Source of the DNA: Lacibacter sp. H407
Lineage (GTDB): Bacteria > Bacteroidota > Bacteroidia > Chitinophagales > Chitinophagaceae
DNA: 64,000 bases
Direction: 5' to 3'
Assembly: GCF_037892605.1 (NCBI RefSeq)
Contig: NZ_JBBKTU010000001.1
Coordinates: forward strand, 682,001 to 746,000
In this document: one piece after another, positions 7,143 through 15,780 of the stretch
Position numbering within the stretch: the stretch's first letter is position 1
Layout: each line of letters opens with the position of its first letter
The notes under the pieces: model-generated
Seen by the model: only the letters and a program-made list of their open reading frames with translations
What the model was told of the DNA's origin: nothing
Database searches by the model: none
Program-made: the position numbers and the translations under genes

Positions 7143-8282
7143 ATGACTTTACTTGTAATCATCATAGCACTGGCTCTCATTTTTGATTATATCAATGGCT
7201 TTCATGATGCGGCCAACTCTATTGCCACCATTGTATCAACCAAAGTATTAACACCGTTTCAAGCGGTGGTGTGGGCAGCGTTCTTCAACTTCGTAGCCTT
7301 TTTCATTTTTACTGATCATGAAGTGGCGAACACGATTGCCAAAACAGTACACAAAGAATTTATCACAATGCCGCTTGTTTTGTCTGGATTAATTGCGGCC
7401 ATTTTCTGGAATCTGCTCACATGGTGGTATGGTATTCCTTCTTCATCATCACATACATTGATCGGTGGATTTGCGGGTGCTGCTATTGCGCATGCCGGTT
7501 TCCAGAGTATTGATCCAACGAGTATTTATAAAACACTCATCTTTATTATTCTTGCTCCCATCATTGGAATGCTGATCTCCATTTTTATTACGCTTGTTAC
7601 CATTCAACGTAATTTCTGGCTCAAGATCGCTATCATCACTTTACTCATCAGTGCAAGTATTATTTTCATTCCATTCAAAAAAGATTTTGAACGCTGGGCC
7701 TTGCTTGGTCTCGGAGTAATTTTTGTGGGGACCTATATTTACAACCACTTGCGTGGTGAAACGGCTTACCGTACAGCCAATATGTATAAAAAATTGCAGC
7801 TGGTTTCATCCGCCATCTTCAGCATTGGTCATGGTGGTAACGATGCACAAAAAGTAATGGGTATCATTATGGCTGCATTGATCGCCTACGACCCTACGCA
7901 GTTCCGTTTAGGTGAAATGCCTAACTGGATTCCCATTGCCTGCTACTCGGCTATTGCACTTGGCACCATGAGCGGCGGCTGGAAGATCATTAAAACCATG
8001 GGCACCAAAATCACCAAGGTTACACCACTGGAAGGTGTTGTTGCTGAAACTGCCGGTGCTATCACGTTGTTTACAGCTGCCAATCTAGGTGCGCCGGTTA
8101 GTACTACGCATACCATTACCGGTTCTATTGTGGGCGTGGGAGCTACCCGTCGTTTAAGTGCGGTACGTTGGGGTGTAACCATCAACCTGTTGTGGGCGTG
8201 GATCTTAACCATACCTGTGAGTGCAGGTGTGGCTGCATTGGTGTATGCACTGTTTCACTTCTTTATTCCGGGGTTTGATTAA
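7143..8282 (+). CDS. PiT-family inorganic phosphate transporter
   Basis: A 379-residue inner-membrane protein with about ten hydrophobic segments. Both inverted PiT signatures are present: NGFHDAANSIAT around residues 18-29 and GHGGNDAQK at 229-237. The SSSSHTLIGG and PVSTTHTITGS repeats are also present. The family imports phosphate with protons or sodium. It is last of the porin-DUF47-PiT series and is followed by a terminator. Control by phosphate is inferred from the Pho-like boxes upstream of the porin gene. Confidence 0.95.
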   Translation: MTLLVIIIALALIFDYINGFHDAANSIATIVSTKVLTPFQAVVWAAFFNFVAFFIFTDHEVANTIAKTVHKEFITMPLVLSGLIAAIFWNLLTWWYGIPSSSSHTLIGGFAGAAIAHAGFQSIDPTSIYKTLIFIILAPIIGMLISIFITLVTIQRNFWLKIAIITLLISASIIFIPFKKDFERWALLGLGVIFVGTYIYNHLRGETAYRTANMYKKLQLVSSAIFSIGHGGNDAQKVMGIIMAALIAYDPTQFRLGEMPNWIPIACYSAIALGTMSGGWKIIKTMGTKITKVTPLEGVVAETAGAITLFTAANLGAPVSTTHTITGSIVGVGATRRLSAVRWGVTINLLWAWILTIPVSAGVAALVYALFHFFIPGFD

Positions 8283-8302
8283 ACCACACCAGATAACATT
8301 GA

Positions 8303-8333
8303 AGAATCCAACCCCTAAGGTTGGATTTTTTAT
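8303..8333 (+). terminator. Terminator after the PiT gene
   Basis: AATCCAACC (8305-8313) pairs with GGTTGGATT (8319-8327), followed by TTTTATTT. It closes the phosphate operon. Confidence 0.85.
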
Positions 8334-8378
8334 TTATAGCAGGTAGTTGCATCTTTGCGACTCAACTATTAAGAACAC

Positions 8379-9242
8379 ATGAAAGGAATTATTCTTGCAG
8401 GCGGATCGGGTACCAGATTGCATCCCATCACCTTTGCGATCAGTAAGCAGATCATGCCGATCTATGATAAGCCGATGATCTATTACCCATTATCTGTTTT
8501 GATGATGGCAGGTATCCGTGAAATTTTAATTATCTCTACCCCGCAGGATCTGCCCAACTTCAAACGACTGTTTGGCGATGGAAGTACACTCGGCGTGAGT
8601 TTTACATACGAAGAGCAAGCTGTTCCAAATGGCTTGGCACAGGCATTTGTAATTGGCGAAAAATTCATTGGCAACGATAGTGTGGCGTTGGTGTTGGGTG
8701 ACAATATTTTCTACGGTGCAGGACTGGGCAAATTACTCGCCAACAATACAAACCCCGATGGCGGAATTATTTATGCCTATCATGTAAGCGATCCGGAACG
8801 TTATGGCGTAGTTGATTTTGATGAAAACTTCAATGCTTTGAGTATTGAAGAAAAACCTGCTGAACCGAAAAGTAATTATGCTGTTCCCGGTTTATACTTC
8901 TATGATAATGATGTGGTACAGATCGCAAAAGATTTGAAACCAAGCCCTCGTGGTGAATATGAAATTACCGATGTAAATAAAGAATACCTGAAACGTGGCA
9001 AGCTGAAAGTATCCATTCTTGACCGTGGCACTGCGTGGTTAGACACAGGTACGTTTGATTCGTTAATGCAAGCTTCACAGTTTGTACAGGTAATTGAGCA
9101 GCGACAGGGAATCAAGATCGCCTGTATTGAAGAAATTGCATGGCGTAAAGGATTTATTACAACTGAACAATTGCAGGAGCTGGCGAAACCATTATTAAAA
9201 AGCGGTTACGGACAGTATATCATGAATCTCATCAAACAATAA
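8379..9242 (+). CDS. rfbA: Glucose-1-phosphate thymidylyltransferase
   Basis: A 287-residue nucleotidyltransferase that makes dTDP-glucose from glucose 1-phosphate and dTTP, the first step of dTDP-rhamnose and related sugars. The N-terminal GGSGTRLHP signature (residues 8-16), [26 protein letters not shown] and [13 protein letters not shown] blocks are those of RmlA/RfbA. A CATCTTTG promoter-like box at 8350-8357 lies 22 bases before the ATG. The other rml genes (rfbB, rfbC, rfbD) are not adjacent; the next gene, in the same direction 21 bases later, is galE. Confidence 0.95.
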   Translation: MKGIILAGGSGTRLHPITFAISKQIMPIYDKPMIYYPLSVLMMAGIREILIISTPQDLPNFKRLFGDGSTLGVSFTYEEQAVPNGLAQAFVIGEKFIGNDSVALVLGDNIFYGAGLGKLLANNTNPDGGIIYAYHVSDPERYGVVDFDENFNALSIEEKPAEPKSNYAVPGLYFYDNDVVQIAKDLKPSPRGEYEITDVNKEYLKRGKLKVSILDRGTAWLDTGTFDSLMQASQFVQVIEQRQGIKIACIEEIAWRKGFITTEQLQELAKPLLKSGYGQYIMNLIKQ

Positions 9243-9263
9243 ACAAACAGCGATCAAACAACT

Positions 9264-10319
9264 ATGAATAAGATATTAGTTACAGGCGGATGCGGATACA
9301 TTGGAGCACATACCATTGTTGACCTGGTTGAAAACGGATACGAAGTGGTATGTGTTGATAATAATTCACGATCAAACATGAAACTGCTGGATGGTGCAGA
9401 AAAAATCCTGGGCCAAAAAGTAAAGAATTACAAAGTAGATCTCTGCAATTATGATGAAACCTATGCGGTGTTGCAGGAGAATCCTGATATTACCGGTGTT
9501 ATTCATTTTGCAGCCTACAAAGCAGTTGGTGAAAGTGTAGAACGTCCGTTGATGTATTTTGAAAACAATCTTTTATCACTCATCAACCTGCTGAAATGTG
9601 TGCAGGAATTTCAGATTCCTCATTTTGTATTTTCATCTTCCTGTACAGTTTATGGTAATCCTGATGTGGTACCTGTTACTGAAGAAACGCCACCGAAGCC
9701 GGCCGAAAGTCCATACGGTTATACCAAACAAATGGGTGAGCAGATCGTAAGCGAAACCGTAAAAAATATTTCTACCAACGCTATTCTGCTTCGTTACTTC
9801 AACCCGGCGGGTGCACACCCAAGTGGCATTATTGGTGAATTGCCCGTTGGTCGTCCGCAAAATTTGGTACCGGCTATTACACAAACCGGCATTGGCAAAT
9901 TGCCGCAAATGGTGGTGTATGGCAATGATTACGATACAAGAGATGGTTCCTGTGTGCGTGATTTTATTCATGTGTGCGATCTGGCGCATGCACATACATT
10001 GGCCCTTGATTACCTCGTACAGAAAAAGAACATCAGCCGCTGCGAAGTATTTAACCTCGGCACCGGTAATGGCGTAACGGTGCTGGAAGCCATTCAAACG
10101 TTTGAAAAAGTAAGTGGCGAAAAACTCAATTACAAGATCGGTCCACGCCGTGCGGGTGATGTAGTGGCAACTTATGCGAATAACGATAAAGCAAAAACAT
10201 TGCTCGGCTGGGATCCAAAGTTCAGCCTCGACGATATGATGTCTACCGCCTGGCAGTGGGAACTGAATGTAAAGCGGGACGAAGGCTTGTTCAACAGCCA
10301 GAACAGCGTACTGAATTAA
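9264..10319 (+). CDS. galE: UDP-glucose 4-epimerase
   Basis: A 351-residue extended short-chain dehydrogenase that interconverts UDP-glucose and UDP-galactose with bound NAD. It shows the GGCGYIGAH nucleotide-binding loop (residues 8-16), the catalytic serine region SSSCTVYG and the YGYTK (Y151-K155) motif. The RYFNPAGAHPSG and DYDTRDGSCVRDFIHV blocks are characteristic of GalE. It follows rfbA by 21 bases and likely shares its transcript, supplying sugar nucleotides for surface polysaccharide. A terminator follows. Confidence 0.96.
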   Translation: MNKILVTGGCGYIGAHTIVDLVENGYEVVCVDNNSRSNMKLLDGAEKILGQKVKNYKVDLCNYDETYAVLQENPDITGVIHFAAYKAVGESVERPLMYFENNLLSLINLLKCVQEFQIPHFVFSSSCTVYGNPDVVPVTEETPPKPAESPYGYTKQMGEQIVSETVKNISTNAILLRYFNPAGAHPSGIIGELPVGRPQNLVPAITQTGIGKLPQMVVYGNDYDTRDGSCVRDFIHVCDLAHAHTLALDYLVQKKNISRCEVFNLGTGNGVTVLEAIQTFEKVSGEKLNYKIGPRRAGDVVATYANNDKAKTLLGWDPKFSLDDMMSTAWQWELNVKRDEGLFNSQNSVLN

Positions 10320-10345
10320 TGCAACAACAGCATTTATTGCTGCAA

Positions 10346-10388
10346 CAAAAACCGTTACGGGAAGAAATATCCGGTAACGGTTTTTTGT
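10346..10388 (+). terminator. Terminator after galE
   Basis: AACCGTTAC (10350-10358) pairs with GTAACGGTT (10374-10382), followed by TTTT and further T residues. The stem continues inward as GGA/TCC across a G-G mismatch. Confidence 0.85.
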
Positions 10389-10491
10389 TTCTCATCAACT
10401 CAAAACTTTCCCTTTTCTTTGCAGCAAAATTAAAGTTTGCCTTAGTTGATGGCTTTATCAACGGGTTACATTCAATCTAAATTTTTTGCAA

Positions 10492-11451
10492 ATGGCATTA
10501 CAGGATATTCAGGTAAGTGGTAATAAAGATACCCGCAGCGGTTTTGGTGATGGTATTTTAGAAGCCGCCCGTAAAAACGAAAACGTAGTTGCATTAACAG
10601 CCGATCTCGCAGGTTCATTAAAACTGCAGGCCTTCATTAAAGAATTTCCGGAGCGTTTTATTCAGGTAGGTATTGCCGAAGCAAACATGATCGGTATTGC
10701 AGCCGGTTTAACCATTGGCGGTAAAATTCCTTACACAACGACGTTTGCCAACTTCAGTACGGGCCGTGTGTACGATCAGATCCGTCAGTCAGTTGCTTAC
10801 AGTGATAAGAATGTAAAGATCTGTGCATCACATGCCGGTTTAACACTGGGCGAAGATGGTGCAACCCACCAGATCTTAGAAGATATTGGTTTGATGAAAA
10901 TGTTGCCTGGAATGACCGTGATCGTTCCTTGCGATTACAATCAAACCAAACAGGCAACCATGGCTGTGGCTGAACACCATGGACCGGTTTACCTGCGTTT
11001 CGGTCGCCCCGTATGGCCCATCTTTACAAAGCCTGAAGATGATTTCATTATTGGCAAAGCACAAAAGTTCAGCGATGGTACCGATGTAACCATTTTTGCC
11101 TGCGGTCACATGGTTTGGTACGCTATTCAAGCCGGTTTGCAATTGCAGGAAAAAGGAATCTCTGTTGAAGTGATCAATATTCACACCATCAAACCTCTGG
11201 ATGAAGAAGCCGTATTAGCTTCTATCAAAAAAACCAAATGTGCAGTAACTGCTGAAGAGCACAACATTATTGGTGGCTTGGGTGATAGTATTGCACAAGT
11301 TGCAGCCAAGCACTTCCCGATTCCAATCGAAATGGTGGGAACAAAAGATACATTTGGTGAAAGTGGCAAACCAATGGACCTATTGAAGAAGTATGGTTTA
11401 GATGTGGTAGATATTGTTGCCGCTGCCGAAAAAGTGATGAGCAGAAAATAA
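10492..11451 (+). CDS. Transketolase C-terminal subunit (split transketolase)
   Basis: About 319 residues covering the pyrimidine-binding and C-terminal domains of transketolase: SGFGDGILEAAR, the cofactor-activating glutamate in VGIAEANMIGIAAGL, ASHAGLTLGEDGATHQ, and the C-terminal VEVINIHTIKPLDEEA. The thiamine-diphosphate-binding N-terminal half is absent, so a separate partner protein is needed. The frame extends back to a TTG at 10486, but ATG 10492 is the normal start. No N-terminal subunit gene is adjacent here, although the two halves are often neighbours in bacteria with split transketolase. A terminator follows. Confidence 0.92.
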   Translation: MALQDIQVSGNKDTRSGFGDGILEAARKNENVVALTADLAGSLKLQAFIKEFPERFIQVGIAEANMIGIAAGLTIGGKIPYTTTFANFSTGRVYDQIRQSVAYSDKNVKICASHAGLTLGEDGATHQILEDIGLMKMLPGMTVIVPCDYNQTKQATMAVAEHHGPVYLRFGRPVWPIFTKPEDDFIIGKAQKFSDGTDVTIFACGHMVWYAIQAGLQLQEKGISVEVINIHTIKPLDEEAVLASIKKTKCAVTAEEHNIIGGLGDSIAQVAAKHFPIPIEMVGTKDTFGESGKPMDLLKKYGLDVVDIVAAAEKVMSRK

Positions 11452-11474
11452 GAGAACTACTTGCTTAGAATAAG

Positions 11475-11507
11475 AAACCCCGACCGATGTGTTGGGGTTT
11501 TGTTTTT
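11475..11507 (+). terminator. Terminator after the transketolase subunit gene
   Basis: AAACCCCGAC (11475-11484) pairs with GTTGGGGTTT (11491-11500, one G-U pair), followed by a T-rich tract (TGTTTTT). Confidence 0.75.
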
Positions 11508-11584
11508 AAAGAAAGGCATATTACTTAGAAACATTCTTTAGGCAGTCGGGCAAAAAATGTATCTTCAATACGACGACAAATACC

Positions 11585-12277
11585 ATGAAAAAAGAGTTTT
11601 TACACCTCTACATTCTCCTTCTCGTCCTTTCATCAACTGGCTGTTTGAAAATGAAACAACCAAAGTTTGATGGGGTTACCTGTAACAGCAAATGCTATAT
11701 TCTCACAGGCGTTTTACTTGACTCTGCCTTTAACAAGGGAATAGCTAACGGAGAAGTGAAATTTTATTTCAACTACTCAGGCGGTATATTCGGCAGGACT
11801 GATTTTTTAGGAAGAGTGAAAACGGATGCAATGGGAAATTACCGTTTTGTAATGCCCGGCAACGTGTATCAGTATGTGTCTGGATATTTTTATGCAGAAG
11901 CATTTAAGGATAATATGTTTAATAGTCCATTCTTTAAAAATAAAGTAGCGAACTATCATCTCGATTCTACTGATTTTGATATCCCGGTAGTAAAGAACCT
12001 TTTATTATTCCGGCCAGCAACCTTAAAGCTCAGAATTGTTACAACTACAGTAACTGGCTTTAATTTTTTGACTGTCAGCTATGGTTACGGAAACGGGTCA
12101 GACGGAGTTGTTATAAATGGTCCGAGATCAATTGATACAACTATTACATTTAAGACTGCCGGAGACATTCGAACTTTTATTCAAGTTGATGCTAAAGGCA
12201 ATGGTGTGAATGTTGAAAAATTCGATACAATATTTATTCCTGCAAATAATACAAGGCAGGTGGAAATCAGGCTATAA
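11585..12277 (+). CDS. Hypothetical lipoprotein with a carboxypeptidase-regulatory-like fold
   Basis: A 230-residue protein with a signal peptide and a lipobox LSSTGC (Cys20), so it is probably anchored in the periplasm or outer membrane. After the anchor, the segment YILTGVLLDSAFNKGIANGEVKFYFNYS and the later KTDAMGNYRFVMPG resemble a transthyretin-like or carboxypeptidase-regulatory beta domain. No enzyme motif is seen. It stands alone between terminators and has no functional neighbour; its function is not recognised. Confidence 0.7.
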   Translation: MKKEFLHLYILLLVLSSTGCLKMKQPKFDGVTCNSKCYILTGVLLDSAFNKGIANGEVKFYFNYSGGIFGRTDFLGRVKTDAMGNYRFVMPGNVYQYVSGYFYAEAFKDNMFNSPFFKNKVANYHLDSTDFDIPVVKNLLLFRPATLKLRIVTTTVTGFNFLTVSYGYGNGSDGVVINGPRSIDTTITFKTAGDIRTFIQVDAKGNGVNVEKFDTIFIPANNTRQVEIRL

Positions 12278-12471
12278 ACTTTTCTAAAAGTTAGTTTAAT
12301 ATAACCACCTAAAAACAGCAGGCGCCTCAGCCTTAGCTGTACAACCTTTTATTACAGACTGGAAAAATTCACCCTCATTAAACTTCTCCCTCCAAATTCC
12401 ATCTTACCGTCGGCTTTTTCTAACTTTAACCTCGTTCAGAAAGATCCAAACCAGAAAACCTCTATTCAACA

Positions 12472-13020
12472 ATGACGCAACCAGACGACAAGGAATTACT
12501 GCTGCAATTCCATGAGCCGGCTACTAAAGAGCGGGCTTATACCCGTATCATCAAGAAATATCAGGAAAAATTATACTGGCATATCCGCCGCATGGTGGTG
12601 GAGCACGAAGATGCCAACGATGTGCTGCAAAACATGTTCATCAAAGTATGGAACGGGCTGGAAAACTTCCGGGAAGATGCCCAGCTTTATACCTGGCTGT
12701 ACCGTATTGCCACCAACGAAAGCCTCACCTTTCTGGAACAACGGAAAAAACGGACAGCCATCTCGATGGACCAGGTTGAAACCGGACTTAGCAACTCCAT
12801 TAAGGCCGATAAACATTTTGATGCCAACCGGCTGGAATGGAAATTACAGTTGGCCATCCAGCAACTGCCTGAAAAACAGCGTGCTGTGTTCAATCTGCGG
12901 TATTACGATGAAATGCCGTACGAGCAAATGAGCCGTGTGCTGGAAACCAGCGAAGGAGCGCTCAAAGCAAGCTATCACCATGCCGTGAAAAAAATAGAGG
13001 ATTATATCCTCAACCGTTAA
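12472..13020 (+). CDS. ECF-type RNA polymerase sigma factor
   Basis: A 182-residue sigma-70 family protein. Region 2 is seen in HEDANDVLQNMFIKVWNGLENFRE and LYTWLYRIATNESL; region 4 is seen in QLPEKQRAVFNLRYYDEMPYEQM and SEGALKASYHHAVKKIE. It is the first gene of a set with a membrane protein and a Spy-like periplasmic protein, an arrangement typical of envelope-stress sigma circuits. The next gene starts 36 bases downstream. Confidence 0.93.
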   Translation: MTQPDDKELLLQFHEPATKERAYTRIIKKYQEKLYWHIRRMVVEHEDANDVLQNMFIKVWNGLENFREDAQLYTWLYRIATNESLTFLEQRKKRTAISMDQVETGLSNSIKADKHFDANRLEWKLQLAIQQLPEKQRAVFNLRYYDEMPYEQMSRVLETSEGALKASYHHAVKKIEDYILNR

Positions 13021-13056
13021 ACTTTCAGCCTCGAAAATCATCTATAGATACAGAAA

Positions 13057-13851
13057 ATGACACGTAGTAAAGACATATTGAAGGAGTTAGAAGACATCAG
13101 CCCCGTTGTGGCGCAACTAAACCCCATGGTTCCGTATCAGGTGCCCGAGGTTTATTTCGACACTTTGAGCTCGGTGATCATGGCACGAATTGCTGCCGGC
13201 GGACATGAAGAAAATTCATTGCTGCAGGTGGTGGGTAAACAAATGCCGCAGGATGTGCCAGCTGGTTATTTCGAAAATTTAGCTGACGATATTCTTTCCA
13301 AAATCAACAGAAAACAGGAGCAATCGGTGAATGATGAGTTGAAAGAATTGTCACCGGTGTTAGCCCGCATCAGCAAAACAAATGTGTATGAAGTACCGGT
13401 TGGTTATTTTGATGGAATTGCAGCAACTGTTGCCACACAAACAACTTCGGCAACAAAAGTTGTTTCCCTCTTCAGCCGCAAATTATTGATCCGTTATGCA
13501 GCAGCCGCTGTTGTGTTTACAATGATTGCATTTGGAATTAACTTCTTCATGAACAACCAAACAACCGTAAATGATACAGTAGATATCATTTCACCTATTA
13601 AAACAGAAAAGCAATTTAATAACGAATTAGCTGCATTGAGTGATGATGCTATTGTAAGTTATCTGGAAATGACATCGGATGTAAAAGATGTCGAGAAGAT
13701 CAGCGAATCAATTGATCAAAGCAAGTTGCCTGAAGAAACAGATTATATGGATGATGTGTTTCTGGATTCATTGATGAAACAATTGGAACAACCGGAAGCA
13801 AACAACAACACAACAGAACCACAAACAGAAACAGAAACAGAAACAAAATAA
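13057..13851 (+). CDS. Single-pass membrane protein, putative anti-sigma factor, with three internal repeats
   Basis: A 264-residue protein. The N-terminal cytoplasmic part contains three copies of a VPxxYF motif: VPEVYF (29-34), VPAGYF (67-72) and VPVGYF (113-118). Copies 1 and 3 are preceded by related helices (LEDISPVVAQL and LKELSPVLARI). A transmembrane segment follows at about 143-165, then a polar, Thr/Gln/Glu-rich periplasmic tail. Its position directly after an ECF sigma gene and its topology suggest an anti-sigma factor. No zinc-binding ZAS motif is seen, so this is inference. Confidence 0.7.
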   Translation: MTRSKDILKELEDISPVVAQLNPMVPYQVPEVYFDTLSSVIMARIAAGGHEENSLLQVVGKQMPQDVPAGYFENLADDILSKINRKQEQSVNDELKELSPVLARISKTNVYEVPVGYFDGIAATVATQTTSATKVVSLFSRKLLIRYAAAAVVFTMIAFGINFFMNNQTTVNDTVDIISPIKTEKQFNNELAALSDDAIVSYLEMTSDVKDVEKISESIDQSKLPEETDYMDDVFLDSLMKQLEQPEANNNTTEPQTETETETK

Positions 13852-13869
13852 GAAACGGAGGAACAGATT

Positions 13870-14295
13870 ATGAAAAAAATATTTACACTGATGATGATCG
13901 TTGCATGTAGCTTAACAAGCTATGTGTATGCTCAGGACCAACCCGATCCGAAAGAACAGGAAAAGATCCAGGCATTGGAGATCGCATTCATCAGCAGAAA
14001 GTTGAATTTAACTACGGATGAAGCACAACGTTTCTGGCCCATTTACAACGAATACAAACGAGATGTTCGGCAGGTAATGATCGCACAAAAGAATAACAGC
14101 AACCGTGATATTGTTGATGATGAACAGAAGATCATTGATGTAAGAAAAAAATATCGTGATCGTTTTGTTGGTGTGATAGGACAGCCCAGAATGAATAAAT
14201 TCTTTCAGGCCGAACGTGAATTTCGTGGCGTGTTATTGAATCAGTTAAAAAACCGCCCCAACAGGCCAATGTTGCAACGTCAAAAGAGAAATTAA
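13870..14295 (+). CDS. Spy/CpxP-like periplasmic protein
   Basis: A 141-residue secreted, helical and highly charged protein. A signal peptide ends at VYAQ. ISRKLNLTTDEAQRFWPIYNEYKRDVRQV resembles the LTxxQ-type helices of Spy/CpxP chaperone-like sensors, and the C-terminus is strongly basic. It starts 18 bases after the putative anti-sigma gene, with a GGAGG element 10 bases before the ATG, unusual in this genome. It probably works in the same envelope-sensing circuit as the sigma factor. A terminator follows. Confidence 0.75.
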   Translation: MKKIFTLMMIVACSLTSYVYAQDQPDPKEQEKIQALEIAFISRKLNLTTDEAQRFWPIYNEYKRDVRQVMIAQKNNSNRDIVDDEQKIIDVRKKYRDRFVGVIGQPRMNKFFQAEREFRGVLLNQLKNRPNRPMLQRQKRN

Positions 14296-14357
14296 TTTGG
14301 AATTTTAATTTCTTATGCTATAAATTTGCGAATAGGTGTTTTTCATAGGTTAGCAAC

Positions 14358-14390
14358 GGCCGACTCTTTTCAGGGTTGGCCTATTTTTTT
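14358..14390 (+). terminator. Terminator after the sigma/anti-sigma/Spy-like set
   Basis: GGCCGAC (14358-14364) pairs with GTTGGCC (14375-14381, one G-U pair) and is followed by TATTTTTTT. Confidence 0.75.
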
Positions 14391-14429
14391 GCCCTGAAAC
14401 CTGCGCCAGCAAAGCATTTCAGCTAACCC

Positions 14430-14476
14430 AAAAAACAAAAAAAGCATGAATGATGTTGCTTGTTCATCATTCATGC
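14430..14476 (-). terminator. Strong minus-strand terminator of the MBL hydrolase gene
   Basis: GCATGAATGATG (14444-14455) and CATCATTCATGC (14465-14476) pair perfectly over 12 bp. On the minus strand the stem is followed by TTTTTTTGTTTTTT. It lies about 95 bases past the stop codon at 14570. Confidence 0.85.
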
Positions 14477-14569
14477 CATCTGCTTAATAAGAGGTTTGAA
14501 TTCCCTACGTTACATAAAAATTGAATATGTAGTAATACGTCTACAAAACGATTATGCTTCAGCAACGAA

Positions 14570-15313
14570 TCAAAAGCTGAATACCGGAGTTTTAAGATCA
14601 TGATAAAATAAAAATTTCCAGTTCTCTTTTTGACCCTGCTCCCACCATTTTACACGAAGATCAGCAGCAAGCTTTCCATCAAAATCGTACTTGGTTACAA
14701 ACTTCGTTTTCATTTGGAATAACTGCGGTGCCACATCACCACCAAAGAAAACCGTCTCGTCATTTTCTTTGATCCAGAATGCCTGGTGCCATGGGCTATG
14801 TCCGCCTGTCCATTCATAATGGATGTACTCATCAATTACACCGGAGCTTTCGATCAATTGTACTTTATCTGATTCAGCTAATAAACTCACATCATCAATT
14901 GCATACGACTTCGAGAGTTTGCTTACTGCAATTTCCAGTTCCTGTTGATTGACGATATAAGTTGCATTGGGAAAACTTAAAAACTGTTGTTGCAATACAG
15001 CATCTTCTTTGCTTACACCACCTGCATGATCTTTATGCAAATGACTCATCAATACTTTTGTTACTTCCATGGGATTAATGCCGGCCTGCATCAGATTGTG
15101 ATGGATCTGCAACGTACCATCGGGCATTGTAAAACCAAGACCAGTGTCAAGTAATAAAATATCTTTTTCAGTGATCACCACAAAGGGTTGTACTTCTACC
15201 AACAAACTACCTACAGGTCGGTCTTTGATATTATCACGTTCGGGATCAAAGGGAACAAATTTTTTAGAACCATCTACTGTAAAACTACCTTCAGAAAGTG
15301 GAATTATTTTCAT
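14570..15313 (-). CDS. MBL-fold metallo-hydrolase
   Basis: A 247-residue metallo-beta-lactamase-fold protein with the metal-binding motif HLHKDHAGG (H91, H93, D95, H96), a second site in GGHSPWHQ, the bridging-Asp motif GGDVAP and a terminal histidine region FYHD. There is no signal peptide, so it is cytoplasmic. The family includes lactonases and thiol or phosphoester hydrolases; no feature fixes the substrate. A TATCTTTG promoter box is at 15370-15377 and an operator-like palindrome lies between it and the start codon. Confidence 0.88.
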   Translation of the reverse strand: MKIIPLSEGSFTVDGSKKFVPFDPERDNIKDRPVGSLLVEVQPFVVITEKDILLLDTGLGFTMPDGTLQIHHNLMQAGINPMEVTKVLMSHLHKDHAGGVSKEDAVLQQQFLSFPNATYIVNQQELEIAVSKLSKSYAIDDVSLLAESDKVQLIESSGVIDEYIHYEWTGGHSPWHQAFWIKENDETVFFGGDVAPQLFQMKTKFVTKYDFDGKLAADLRVKWWEQGQKENWKFLFYHDLKTPVFSF

Positions 15314-15342
15314 GTATACTGTGTTATCATTTCATGTATCCT

Positions 15343-15377
15343 GTTGTATACAATACAACATTGAGGCTGCAAAGATA
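15343..15377 (-). promoter_or_regulatory. Promoter and operator-like palindrome of the MBL gene
   Basis: The minus strand carries a perfect TATCTTTG (-7 box, 15370-15377). Between it and the ATG lies GTTGTATACAATACAAC (15343-15359), a 7-bp perfect inverted repeat with a 3-base centre, and a further GTATAC at 15314-15319. The position overlaps the expected transcription start, as for a repressor site. Confidence 0.5.
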
Positions 15378-15394
15378 CAGGCACAGCAACGAAA

Positions 15395-15688
15395 TCAGTT
15401 CATAACCAGTTTGGGTGCGCCGATCATGGAATCAAAGATGAAAAGTTCATCCAGTTCATAATGAATGAACTTACTGATGGGAAACCGATCAATGAGTGCG
15501 GCTGCTTCCATTTCAGAGGCGGCATTCAACACCACCCATCCCTTACTGCGTACATCGTTTACACAATACGTAACAATCACTTCATCACGCATTAATTCAT
15601 TTACATATTGGCGATGTCCGGGGATCAATGCCCAAAATTCATCATCGAGCATATCAGGCAAATAAAACGTGCAGAGATACTTTTTCAT
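15395..15688 (-). CDS. YciI-like dimeric alpha-beta barrel protein
   Basis: A 97-residue cytoplasmic protein with the compact ferredoxin-like fold pattern of YciI/muconolactone-isomerase-like proteins: KKYLCTFYLPD strand, HRQYVNELMRDEVIVTY, GWVVLNAASEMEAAALIDRFP and the final YELDELFIF strand. The catalytic His-Asp pair of YciI is not obvious, so activity is uncertain. It lies 81 bases upstream of the MBL hydrolase gene in the same direction, but that gene seems to have its own promoter. Confidence 0.6.
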   Translation of the reverse strand: MKKYLCTFYLPDMLDDEFWALIPGHRQYVNELMRDEVIVTYCVNDVRSKGWVVLNAASEMEAAALIDRFPISKFIHYELDELFIFDSMIGAPKLVMN

Positions 15689-15780
15689 TTGTTTGTTTTA
15701 GCAGTGATCAATCGCTGCAAATACAGCATGAACTAAAACACGATTATGAAACAGCGGGACTTGAAAAAAGTTGATACAGC

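Noticed and set aside
9633-10097. 154-codon minus-strand open frame inside galE
   Set aside because: Shadow of galE, no recognisable domain, and galE itself is unambiguous.
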